Assembly (NCBI GenBank): GCA_964621455.1
Contig: CAZULW010000064.1
Span: 1-13,853, forward strand
From: G020354025 sp964621455
GTDB taxonomy: Bacteria; Fidelibacterota; Marinisomatia; SCGC-AAA003-L08; TS1B11
Length of the DNA: 13,853 bases
Direction of reading: 5' to 3'
Within the stretch, counting starts at the first letter, position 1, and each line of letters opens with the position of its first letter. Shown piece after piece: positions 1-6,813 of the stretch. Position numbers and translations under genes: made by a program. The notes under the pieces are model-generated. The model saw only the letters and a program-made list of their open reading frames with translations, did no database searches and was not told the DNA's origin.

Positions 1-1
1 C

Positions 2-79
2 GAAGATGATGTCCTTATCGGGAAGGACGAAGGCGTTCCCCTGAACCAGGCGACCCGGGAATTGTTGATCCTCGGTTGA
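2..79 (+). CDS. 3' end of an unidentified protein (partial, 5' end outside window)
   Basis: One + strand frame is open from the window edge and encodes 25 residues (beginning EDDVLIGKDEGVPLNQ) before a TGA at 77-79. The residue composition is that of a normal soluble protein, and the stop lies 11 bases before the end of the convergent gene on the other strand, as expected for tightly packed convergent genes. There is too little sequence to assign a family. The alternative is that this is a chance open frame in non-coding DNA, since 26 codons is short. No recognisable terminator separates the two convergent genes; there is only a weak CCCG/CGGG inverted repeat at 84-97. Confidence 0.4.
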   Translation, partial: EDDVLIGKDEGVPLNQATRELLILG

Positions 80-90
80 TTTGCCCGGAG

Positions 91-963
91 CTACGGGACC
101 GGAGGGCTATCTGAAACTATCTCTTCTTCGGTCGGAGCCGCCGGTTCCAGGTCCGCCGTGTCACCTATGGTCGTGGCAGCGGGTATTTCACCGGCATTAT
201 CGGCAGCGGAGAGCGTGGAGGTGATATCCCTGATCTCGAGATGAAAGCGCTCCATTCTCATGCTGGTCTCCGTCACGGTGACACCCCTGGTTTCCTCCCG
301 CTCGGGTGCCAGAACCACCACCTCCTTTTTATTATCCAGCATCTGCTGGAGGCGTGCGAGTATAATCGTCAGCTCGATCAGCGCCATGAGGTCGTGGGCC
401 AGTTTGCCGTTGTCCAGGGCAAAAATCTCTCGAAAATCCTTGTAATCAAGGACCACGCCGCCCAGGGTCTTGTTCTCATCGGCGGCTATTTTTTCGATAT
501 CCCTGAACAGCCGGCGCAGCAGGGACATGATGTCCTCCTTGCGCACGTAGGGGGTTACGGTGTTGCGATTCACCTGGGAAATATTGACCTGGATGTCAGC
601 CTCAAAGGTGCGCAGCTCGGTGCCGCCCTCAACACTCACCTCTTGCTGGAAAGTGAAGCGCCAGGACAGGTTCAACGACCCGGTTTCCTCGGAATAATAG
701 CCCGATACTGACAGGCGCTCAACCGAGCTGGAAGTAAACTCCAGGTTGAAGTCCAGGCTCCCTGACAGGGTCTCTACTGATGATGCACTGAAGTCCAACC
801 CCTCCTCGGAGAGGAGGACGGCCCAGGGGGAAAGATCGGCGGACACATCGCCTCCCCGGTTGGCGGCTGTGGTCGATACCCTCTCCTGGGACGGCCGGTG
901 TGGCGGCGGTTCTATTCCCTGGAGGACGGAGCTCCATTGCAAGTTGTGAACCGGCGTAATCAT
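91..963 (-). CDS. Uncharacterised 290-residue protein, beta-rich then helical, acidic tail
   Basis: I do not recognise this family. The protein has no signal peptide or membrane segment, so it is probably cytoplasmic. Residues 1-50 are low in order and rich in Pro, Ser and Arg. Residues 55-135 look like a run of beta strands and carry a short internal echo (SSVETLSG at 61-68, SSVERLSV at 79-86). Residues 143-213 look helical and amphipathic (from DIMSLLRRLF to ARLQQMLD). The last 35 residues are acidic and Pro/Ala-rich, probably disordered. The ATG at 963 is supported by CTAAGG eight bases upstream. It is divergent from the methyltransferase gene and convergent with the partial gene at 2-79. 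Amino-acid makeup and length argue for a real gene; the opposite-strand frames here have no motifs. Confidence 0.7.
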   Translation of the reverse strand: MITPVHNLQWSSVLQGIEPPPHRPSQERVSTTAANRGGDVSADLSPWAVLLSEEGLDFSASSVETLSGSLDFNLEFTSSSVERLSVSGYYSEETGSLNLSWRFTFQQEVSVEGGTELRTFEADIQVNISQVNRNTVTPYVRKEDIMSLLRRLFRDIEKIAADENKTLGGVVLDYKDFREIFALDNGKLAHDLMALIELTIILARLQQMLDNKKEVVVLAPEREETRGVTVTETSMRMERFHLEIRDITSTLSAADNAGEIPAATTIGDTADLEPAAPTEEEIVSDSPPVP

Positions 964-1124
964 GTTATAAACCTTAGCTCTCTAATACCGGTATCGGCAT
1001 CTTTTGGCAATTTATTATATAAGTTATGTAAATATTTAAATTTGCGGCAGAATAGCCCAAAACGGCGCCCCGATCCCGCCGCCATCCCACCACCCTTGTC
1101 TCCGGGGCTTATATTCGTGGTATC
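964..1124. promoter_or_regulatory. AT-rich divergent intergenic region, likely promoters
   Basis: This gap separates two divergent genes and is clearly AT-rich between about 1010 and 1045, unlike its GC-rich surroundings. On the - strand a perfect TATAAT lies at 1019-1014, within an AT-rich run, and would leave a leader of about 45 bases before the 963 start; its -35 match is poor. A second - strand pair, TTGCCA at 1010-1005 and TATTAG at 987-982 with a 17-base spacer, fits the hexamers better but would start transcription inside the ribosome site. On the + strand TAAATTTG at 1037-1044 matches the TAnnTTTG element of Bacteroidota promoters, without a matching upstream element. These are pattern matches only. 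Confidence 0.35.
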
Positions 1125-1907
1125 ATGGCAGCCCGATGCGCTGAGTTTGACCTGCCCATCTACCAGGACGCCGCCCGGTATGACGCCGAACACTGGTGGA
1201 AGACCGACGATCTGGCCTTCTGGGAGGCTATGGCCGGGGAATTCGGCCCCCGGGTGCTGGAGCTGGCCGCAGGCACCGGCCGCCTGGCCCTGCCGGTCCT
1301 GCAGACCGGGGCCTCCTACACCGGAGTGGAGATCTCCACAGCGTTTCTCAGGCGCGCCCACGACAAACTGGCCTGCTACGGAAGTCGGGCCCGCCTGGTC
1401 CAGGGCGATATCCGCGACTTTCACCTGGACGAGACCTTCGACCTGATCTTCATCGGCTTTAATGCCTTCCTCCACCTGCTCACCGACGAGAACGCCCTCG
1501 CTGCACTGGCCTGCGTGCGGGAGCACTGCCACGAGGGAACCCGGTTCGTCATCGACATCTTCGTCCCCGAGCCCCTGTTCCTGTACCGCCCGGAAGGACA
1601 GCGGGTGCCGGCCAAGGTCTACCCCGACCCGAAGACCGGCGCCACAGTCAAGGTTGAGGAAACCAACAGCTACGACCCCGAAACCAAGCTCAACCACCTG
1701 CGCTGGTACTATTCCATCGAGGAGGATAAGGACTTCCTGGTGATTAACTTTACCCTGCGCATGTACTTTCCCGACACCATGGACCGCCTCCTGCACAACG
1801 CCGGGTTCCGCATCGCGGATAAATGGGGCGATTATGATCGGACGCTCCTCAGCAAGGAGAGTGAGCTGCAGATATACGTGGCTCAGGCTGGCGGTCAGCG
1901 GTCGTAG
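1125..1907 (+). CDS. Class I SAM-dependent methyltransferase
   Basis: Predicted cytoplasmic methyltransferase of 260 residues that would move a methyl group from S-adenosylmethionine to an unknown substrate. Motif I is LELAAGTGRLA at residues 45-55, followed by the acidic ribose-binding position in GVEIS (E69), GDIRDF at 94-99, and the motif IV-like stretch DLIFIGFNAFLHLL at 106-119. The last third (about 145-255) is mostly beta strands, as in small-molecule methyltransferases of the Methyltransf_11/25 type. The ATG at 1125 gives a normal N-terminus (IYQDAARYDAEHWW), but no clear ribosome-binding site precedes it. The HAD gene follows after 44 bases in the same direction, so the two may be co-transcribed. 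The fold is certain; the substrate is unknown. Confidence 0.9.
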   Translation: MAARCAEFDLPIYQDAARYDAEHWWKTDDLAFWEAMAGEFGPRVLELAAGTGRLALPVLQTGASYTGVEISTAFLRRAHDKLACYGSRARLVQGDIRDFHLDETFDLIFIGFNAFLHLLTDENALAALACVREHCHEGTRFVIDIFVPEPLFLYRPEGQRVPAKVYPDPKTGATVKVEETNSYDPETKLNHLRWYYSIEEDKDFLVINFTLRMYFPDTMDRLLHNAGFRIADKWGDYDRTLLSKESELQIYVAQAGGQRS

Positions 1908-1951
1908 CCCGGGCAGGCTTGAAGGGATGACAATCGACCGGATGACCTGAA

Positions 1952-2596
1952 TTGCCCGGCCAGTATTCCATCACCACCATTTTCTTCGACATCGGGGGTG
2001 TCCTGCTGGACGTGGACGAGCAGGCTGGACTAGCCGAAATTGCCCGCGCCACCGGCCTGGCCGCTGACTGGCTGAACCACCGGATGGGGGGAGAGGCTCT
2101 CCACGCCCTGGAGCGGGGGAAAATCACCCTGCACGATTACCACGCGGCCGTCTTCAAGGATACCGGCGTCTATGACCTTTTACCCTATGACCGCTTCGAG
2201 CGGATCTGGGTGGGAGTGTTGAAGGAAGAATCCCCTGTGGCCAGGCTTTTGCCGGCTTTAAGAAAGCAAACCGCGGTCTGGTTCCTGTCCAACAGCAACC
2301 ACGTACATATGGACTATGTGAGGGCTCATTACCCTTTCATGTCGCAGGCGGACTGCGTGATCAGCTCCCACGAGGTGGGGCATCGCAAGCCCGACCGGGA
2401 GATATTCCGGCTGGCCCTGCGTCGGGCAGGCACGGATGCGGAACAGGCCCTGTTTGTGGATGACAAGCCGGAGAACGTAGCCGCTGCCCGGGAACTGCGC
2501 ATCCACGCCCACCATTACACCGGCCTGCCGGGGCTGGTGGGGTTCCTGGGTGAGTATGGGCTGGAAGTGCCGCCGCCACGCGATAGTGGGATCTAA
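1952..2596 (+). CDS. HAD-superfamily phosphatase, YihX-like
   Basis: A 214-residue haloacid dehalogenase-type hydrolase, probably a cytoplasmic phosphatase for a small phosphorylated metabolite. Motif I is FFDIGGVLLDVD with nucleophile D13; the second motif Asp is replaced by Gly (D-I-G), as in the YihX glucose-1-phosphatase branch. Motif II is FLSNSN (S113), motif III is GHRKPD (K146), and motif IV is FVDDKPEN (D170, D171). The cap lies between residues 20 and 105. The only canonical start upstream of motif I is the TTG at 1952, because an in-frame TGA lies at 1943-1945. A seven-codon frame (ATG 1927 to TGA 1948-1950) ends one base before this TTG and could feed ribosomes to it. The substrate cannot be read from the sequence. 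Confidence 0.87.
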   Translation: MPGQYSITTIFFDIGGVLLDVDEQAGLAEIARATGLAADWLNHRMGGEALHALERGKITLHDYHAAVFKDTGVYDLLPYDRFERIWVGVLKEESPVARLLPALRKQTAVWFLSNSNHVHMDYVRAHYPFMSQADCVISSHEVGHRKPDREIFRLALRRAGTDAEQALFVDDKPENVAAARELRIHAHHYTGLPGLVGFLGEYGLEVPPPRDSGI

Positions 2597-2626
2597 ACGC
2601 TGGATACGAGGAAAGCGGTACGGATC

Positions 2627-2995
2627 TCAGGCCTGCCGCCGCTTCCTTTTCTTCTTGGGGGGCGCGGCCTCATCGGTGACGATGTAGGCCAGGGCCTGCT
2701 CCACCCAGTGCCACTGCTCCAGGTACTGGGGCGCTTCGGGAAAGGAAATCACCACCCAGGTACCCATCCTGCTGCCCCCGGGAGCGAAGGGCTCGGCCTC
2801 CTCCAGCTTCAGCGCGGCTTCATAATCGGCCTTTGGCAGCTTCAGGCACAGGCCGTCTTCCCAGGCAAAGCAGAAAACCCGGTTGCCCACCTTGAAGGCC
2901 GGGTGGCCGAAGATCATCCCGGAGTGAACGCCGGGCAGGTCAGCGAACTGCTTCTCCAGGATTTCTATGATGTCATCGCGGAAGTTGGAAGGCAT
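2627..2995 (-). CDS. Small TfoX N-terminal / MmcQ-YjbR-like protein
   Basis: A 122-residue soluble protein. The pattern GMIFGHPAFKVGNRVFCFAW, then LCLKLP, then a strand with GTWVVISFP, then a helix with two Trp, resembles the shared fold of the TfoX N-terminal domain and the MmcQ/YjbR family. Members of both groups are small, and most have no proven biochemical role. The C-terminus is a basic tail (KKKRKRRQA) that might touch nucleic acid. ATG at 2995 has only a weak GAGCTGG before it. It lies 44 bases downstream of the lipid kinase on the same strand and is convergent with the HAD gene, 30 bases away. Family placement is by eye and could be off; that it is a real gene is likely. Confidence 0.75.
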   Translation of the reverse strand: MPSNFRDDIIEILEKQFADLPGVHSGMIFGHPAFKVGNRVFCFAWEDGLCLKLPKADYEAALKLEEAEPFAPGGSRMGTWVVISFPEAPQYLEQWHWVEQALAYIVTDEAAPPKKKRKRRQA

Positions 2996-3039
2996 GGCGC
3001 CAGCTCGCTACTCCAGTTACCCGTCATGATTCCCCATAC

Positions 3040-3969
3040 CTAGAGAATAACCCTGAAGGCGTGCAGTATCACCTTCACATGCACCGGGCTGCGGTCCAGA
3101 AGCTCGCCATCCACGTTGACGGTCTCATCCACCTCGGGGATAAGGGAGAATTCTCTTGCCTGGACATATTCCAGTAGGGGGGAGGTGACGTGGGAGCCGT
3201 CAAAGACCTTTGGCAGCAGTCGGAGGAGCTGCGCCCGGGAAGCCTTTCTCACGATCACCAGGTCAATGAGGCCGTCCGACAGGTCGGCGTAGGGGGCCAT
3301 GAGCATCCCCTTGCCTGTATACTGGGTGTTGCACCCCAGTACGAAGATGAATCGGTCGCTGGTCTCCTGCCCGTCCACGATAAGGCGCGCCGCCCGCCGC
3401 TTCCCTTTCAGCACTTCCAGGGCACTGGCGACGGTGTAGCGACTCTCCCCCAGCCAGCGGAGCCGTTCCGACCGGATCAGAATGTCGGTGACCAGCCCCC
3501 ACCCGACGATGTTGAAGGCATAGAGGGTTTGTTCACCCAGGGTAACGTGGGCGGCGTCTATGGGTCGGGTCCGCCCGGCGACGATCCTGCGGGCGGCGTC
3601 CAGGGGATCGAGGCAGTCAAAGCAGCGCAGGAAGGAGTTCCCGGTGCCGGCGGGTATCAGGCCAATCGGTATGGGCGATTTATCAGGGCGGGAGAGCAGG
3701 CCGTTGACTACCTCGTGCATGGTGCCGTCACCACCGATGGCGCAGAAGCCATCCACTTCCGTCAGGTCGAGGTTCCGGACAATCTCCCGGGCGTGGCCGG
3801 CATACTCGGTCTCGAAGATAGTGAGATCGACCCCGGCGGCGTCAAAGACGGGCTTGACCTGCCGCAGGACAGCCTGACCGCTTTTCCGGCCCCCGTGGGG
3901 GTTGACCGCCAGGCAAAGCCGTTGCGGGGGCGGTGCGCCTATCTCTTGACCTTTCGCTGGCGGGCCCAT
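3040..3969 (-). CDS. Lipid kinase, diacylglycerol/sphingosine kinase catalytic domain
   Basis: Predicted ATP-dependent lipid kinase of 309 residues that phosphorylates a lipid hydroxyl at the inner face of the cytoplasmic membrane; it has no signal or membrane segment. Motifs in order: NPHGG (23-27, nucleotide-binding loop), IGGDGTMHEVVNG (78-90), GLIPAGTGNSF (103-113), and the C-terminal NVDGEL (285-290), all standard for the DAGK_cat / YegS / BmrU group. Length is usual for the bacterial family. Residues 154-190 (IVGWGLVTDI, then SERLRWLGESRYTV) resemble the matching stretch of eukaryotic sphingosine kinases more than DgkB. Start ATG 3969 lies inside the preceding gene (31-base overlap, another frame), without a clear ribosome site, so translation is probably coupled. 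The lipid substrate is not determined. Confidence 0.93.
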   Translation of the reverse strand: MGPPAKGQEIGAPPPQRLCLAVNPHGGRKSGQAVLRQVKPVFDAAGVDLTIFETEYAGHAREIVRNLDLTEVDGFCAIGGDGTMHEVVNGLLSRPDKSPIPIGLIPAGTGNSFLRCFDCLDPLDAARRIVAGRTRPIDAAHVTLGEQTLYAFNIVGWGLVTDILIRSERLRWLGESRYTVASALEVLKGKRRAARLIVDGQETSDRFIFVLGCNTQYTGKGMLMAPYADLSDGLIDLVIVRKASRAQLLRLLPKVFDGSHVTSPLLEYVQAREFSLIPEVDETVNVDGELLDRSPVHVKVILHAFRVIL

Positions 3970-4802
3970 TGCAGGTCAATCATTGGAAAGGGCAGCATCC
4001 GCAAACCAGGCCCGAACGCCAGGGGATAGGGCATCAGTTGCCAGTGGCGTCCATACGGGTATTCCCCATACGTCAGCAGGTACCCGATGACGACCCGAAA
4101 CCGCTCGCTCCTGCTCCAGATGAGCCAACTGCCCAGCTCGAAGGCGAAGGACTCTTCCGCGCCGGGAATCATCAGCAGCTCCGCATCTCCCAGGACGCTC
4201 CATCTGCCGGGGAGGTCCACCAGCATGTCCAACCCCAGGTTGAGCTGATAGCCGTGGAGATACGCGGCCATACGGGGGAAGACCAAGGGAATGTCAATGG
4301 TTGTGCGCTTATCCAGTACGCCACTTTTCAGCGACACACTCACTCCGCCCCTGCACGTCAGCCCCAGGGATGGACTCAGGAGCCTGCTCGCCAGCAGCTC
4401 ACCGCGTATGGCGACTATGCGGGGGATATCCGGAATGTCGGGATCGGGAGAGATCAATCCGCCGATGTCCCACCTTCTAACCAGCCGCAGCAGGGGTGTG
4501 GGATAGTGGAAGCCCCACCGCGTCGCCAGGTTCCACCCCTTGAACTTGCGGTGGGCTACTTTGACCCGCAGGTTGGGCATCACCAGATCGAGCACGGGAT
4601 GGGTAGCCCATTCCAGGCGTTCCGTTTGCCCGTAGCGCAGAGGCTGGAACAGCCCTTTTTCCCAGCGCCCCTTGGGGAGGGTGCAGGCGGTGCCGGCAGA
4701 CCAGGGGGTGTTATCCATGGCTGCGGCTGCACTGGCAAAGGCCAACAAGCAGCTGAGTAGAGCGATACACCGGCTTGTCCTGCACCCGGTTAAGGTTATC
4801 AT
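3939..4802 (-). CDS. Exported protein, putative outer-membrane beta-barrel
   Basis: A 287-residue exported protein I cannot assign to a named family. ATG 4802 is chosen over the upstream 4898 start because it overlaps the previous gene's TGA as ATGA, has AGGATAAGG just upstream, and places a signal peptide at the N-terminus (hydrophobic core at about 12-24, likely cleavage after ASAAAA near residue 28). The mature part has no long hydrophobic helix. It is full of short strands of alternating hydrophobic and polar residues ending in Arg, Tyr or Trp, which suits a beta-barrel in the outer membrane. The C-terminus (ARQRKVKR) lacks the usual terminal aromatic residue. It lies between an exported EEP protein and a lipid kinase in one overlapping operon. 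Confidence 0.75.
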   Translation of the reverse strand: MITLTGCRTSRCIALLSCLLAFASAAAAMDNTPWSAGTACTLPKGRWEKGLFQPLRYGQTERLEWATHPVLDLVMPNLRVKVAHRKFKGWNLATRWGFHYPTPLLRLVRRWDIGGLISPDPDIPDIPRIVAIRGELLASRLLSPSLGLTCRGGVSVSLKSGVLDKRTTIDIPLVFPRMAAYLHGYQLNLGLDMLVDLPGRWSVLGDAELLMIPGAEESFAFELGSWLIWSRSERFRVVIGYLLTYGEYPYGRHWQLMPYPLAFGPGLRMLPFPMIDLQWARQRKVKR

Positions 4803-5914
4803 GGCAGCCTTATCCTGACGGAAACCGGGCAGTGGTCGGACAGGGTGGTTCCAGGCGTGGCTATATCCTGGTGGGTGCTGTCGGAGTCCGGGACCCATCC
4901 GTCCGGGTGGTTAGTGAACAGGTAATCCAGCTTGCGGGTAAACCCGAGCGAACCGGGTTTATCACCGTAGGTGAAGTAGGGACCCTGGTCAAGGGCTTGC
5001 TGATACTCGTCCAGGCGTATTGCGTGGTGATAGTCGCTATTATAAAGGTCTGTCAACCAGCCCTTTTCTCGGCTGTAATCACTGCCCCCAAAGTCGTCCC
5101 CTTCGCACTTCGTGTCGGGAAAGTCGTTCACCTGGTGGGAGCCGGGCGGCAGGGTGTTAAGGTCGCCGCCGGCCACGAACAGTCCGCCCTCGTCGCTGAT
5201 ACTATCCAGCTCTTCCATGAACCGGTTGATGTGCTGCAGCTTGGTATCATCCTGTGACCAGGCGGCAGTGTGCACAGTCACCACATATAAATTGTTCAGC
5301 TGCTGAATCCTGGCCCTGACCATGCACCGGCGTATGTAGAAGTAGGTCGTCAGGGCGTCCTGGTCGGTCCGGAGGGCCAGGCCGATGCGCTCGGCGTTGT
5401 CCAGGGGCCAGCGCGACAGGATCGCCGGCCCCATGTCGGCCCGCCCCAGGCCATCCGACGGTACAAACTGCACCTGCCACATGGAGGCGTACACGCCATA
5501 GTTCAGGGCGGTGTGATCCAGGAGATACTGCATCTGGTCCACGTAGGCGGCCCGCTTGGAGTCCACGTCCACTTCCTGCAGCAGGAGAATATCCGGGTCA
5601 ACCCGGTTGATGTATTCGGCCACCCGTTCCAGGTTGTCCAGCACCTCCTCCTCGGTCATTAGCACCCGGTCGTCGTAGCAGGCCCACCAGAAATCTATGT
5701 CGCCGCCGCCGTACTTGATGTTCCAGGTCATGACCAGCAGGGTATCCACCGTCCCGGGAGGTGTGACTATATTGGCGGCCTGGTAATACTCAGCCTCCTC
5801 AATGTCGTCGAAGGTGGTCACTATCGGCTCGCAGCTCCACCCAGCAATAGCCAGCAGGGTCGCGAGAACGAACGTCTTGTAATGATGCAGTTTTCGGCTA
5901 TGGTTCACTGGCAT
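4799..5914 (-). CDS. Exported endonuclease/exonuclease/phosphatase-family protein
   Basis: A 371-residue member of the EEP superfamily, metal-dependent phosphodiesterases that include DNase I, inositol phosphatases and neutral sphingomyelinases. The active-site set is complete: N65 in MTWNIKYGG, E114 in LLLQEVD, H215 in VTVHTAAW, D251 and N253 in GGDLNTLP, D330 in KLDYLF, and D360/H361 in LSDHCPV. The N-terminus has a basic patch, a hydrophobic core (15-25) and AGWSC at 24-28. That resembles a lipobox but has Gly at -3, so C28 may or may not be lipidated; either way the enzyme acts outside the cytoplasm. ATG 5914 follows TAAGGAG at a long spacing of 14 bases. It is first in an overlapping run with the barrel protein and the lipid kinase. 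The substrate may be nucleic acid, lipid head group or sugar phosphate. Confidence 0.9.
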   Translation of the reverse strand: MPVNHSRKLHHYKTFVLATLLAIAGWSCEPIVTTFDDIEEAEYYQAANIVTPPGTVDTLLVMTWNIKYGGGDIDFWWACYDDRVLMTEEEVLDNLERVAEYINRVDPDILLLQEVDVDSKRAAYVDQMQYLLDHTALNYGVYASMWQVQFVPSDGLGRADMGPAILSRWPLDNAERIGLALRTDQDALTTYFYIRRCMVRARIQQLNNLYVVTVHTAAWSQDDTKLQHINRFMEELDSISDEGGLFVAGGDLNTLPPGSHQVNDFPDTKCEGDDFGGSDYSREKGWLTDLYNSDYHHAIRLDEYQQALDQGPYFTYGDKPGSLGFTRKLDYLFTNHPDGWVPDSDSTHQDIATPGTTLSDHCPVSVRIRLP

Positions 5915-6120
5915 GGTTTGTAGTGGCGCTCCTTATATCCGCCAGCCAGAATATAATAGGCAATACCCCCGGAAATCCCGCCCTAATTTGTTTCCCATCC
6001 AGGTGCAGTTTATAGGCCGACGTTGCGAGAGAAGCGACCATGAGCAAGCTGACAATCCCGTCCCCGGGACGGCCAGCCCGGGCGCGGCCCCGGCTGCCTT
6101 CCACTCCCAGGGCTTCCTTT

Positions 6121-6157
6121 CCCCCGGGCCGGGTCGTATCAAAGCCCGGGCCGGGGG
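6121..6157 (-). terminator. Very GC-rich hairpin in the 5915-6188 gap, possible terminator
   Basis: Arms at 6121-6133 and 6145-6157 pair over 13 positions with one central G-G mismatch and an 11-base loop. On the - strand it lies about 30 bases after the redoxin stop. There is no U-run on either side, so an intrinsic terminator of the classic kind is not shown. A second palindrome, CCGTCCC around a single C to GGGACGG, lies at 6058-6072 in the same 274-base gap. I see no convincing gene in the gap. Confidence 0.35.
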
Positions 6158-6188
6158 GATTACAGCAGGGGCATAACAGGCGGGAGAA

Positions 6189-6788
6189 TCAGTCGGGGAA
6201 CTTGATGGTGCACCCCAGGGCCTTGGTGGAGGCCGTCTTAACGGGTTCGCCAGCCAGAGAGGCGTCCAGGGCATCGGCCAGGTAGGCTTCCTCCACTTTG
6301 GCCGGGCGCCTGGAGTTATCATCAATGGCGCCCCGGTAGACCAGTTTGCCCCTGGAATCAAACAGGAACACGTGAGGTGTCCGGGTGGCGCCGAAAGCCC
6401 TGGCCAGGCGGGAATCCTGGTCCAGCGCGTAGTAGAAGTTGTAGCCCTTCTCCTTAGCTTGGGCCTGCATGTCGACGTAGCCGTCTCTTTTCTCGCGGTA
6501 GGCCTCATTGGAGTTCACTGCCACGAAGCCGACACCTTTAGGCTGGTAGGCCGTGGCCAGCTTCACGTAGCGGTCCTCCCAGGCAGTCACCCAGGGGCAG
6601 GTATTGCAGGAGAAGATCACCACCAGGCCGCTATCGCCCCTGGCGTCACTCAGGCTTACCTCTTTCTCACTCACATCCTGCAGCTTCAGGTCCGCAAGGG
6701 GGATGCTGGAACCCAGCGCCAGCTCCTTACCGAAGACGCAGGAAACCAGCAAGAACACAGCGGGCAGCGTACGGATGAACAGTCGCAT
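6189..6788 (-). CDS. Exported redoxin (AhpC/TSA-type thioredoxin fold)
   Basis: A 199-residue thioredoxin-fold protein for thiol/disulfide or peroxide chemistry outside the cytoplasm. The active site is SCNTCPWV (C61, C64), with the cis-proline in TRTPHV (P138) and a conserved-looking C-terminal Cys in LGCTIKFPD (C193), the arrangement seen in redoxin-domain proteins with a CNxCP signature. The N-terminus MRLFIRTLPAVFLLVSC carries LVSC at 14-17, a good lipobox, so it may be a lipoprotein; signal peptidase I cleavage near residue 20 is the alternative. ATG 6788 has an excellent AAGGAGG five bases upstream. It follows the TlpA-like lipoprotein gene by 25 bases, so the two are probably one transcript and may act on the same partner. 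Confidence 0.9.
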   Translation of the reverse strand: MRLFIRTLPAVFLLVSCVFGKELALGSSIPLADLKLQDVSEKEVSLSDARGDSGLVVIFSCNTCPWVTAWEDRYVKLATAYQPKGVGFVAVNSNEAYREKRDGYVDMQAQAKEKGYNFYYALDQDSRLARAFGATRTPHVFLFDSRGKLVYRGAIDDNSRRPAKVEEAYLADALDASLAGEPVKTASTKALGCTIKFPD

Positions 6789-6813
6789 ACAACCCTCCTT
6801 TTCCTATTGTTGG

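Noticed and set aside
960..1796. 278-residue - strand frame opposite the methyltransferase
   Set aside because: It lies antisense to clear SAM-binding motifs, has no motif of its own, and would run into the start of the neighbouring gene.
5898..6104. 68-residue - strand frame with a hydrophobic middle, in the gap before the EEP gene
   Set aside because: GTG start without a ribosome site, overlap with the EEP gene start, and a very Arg/Gly-rich N-terminus; more likely chance than a small membrane protein.
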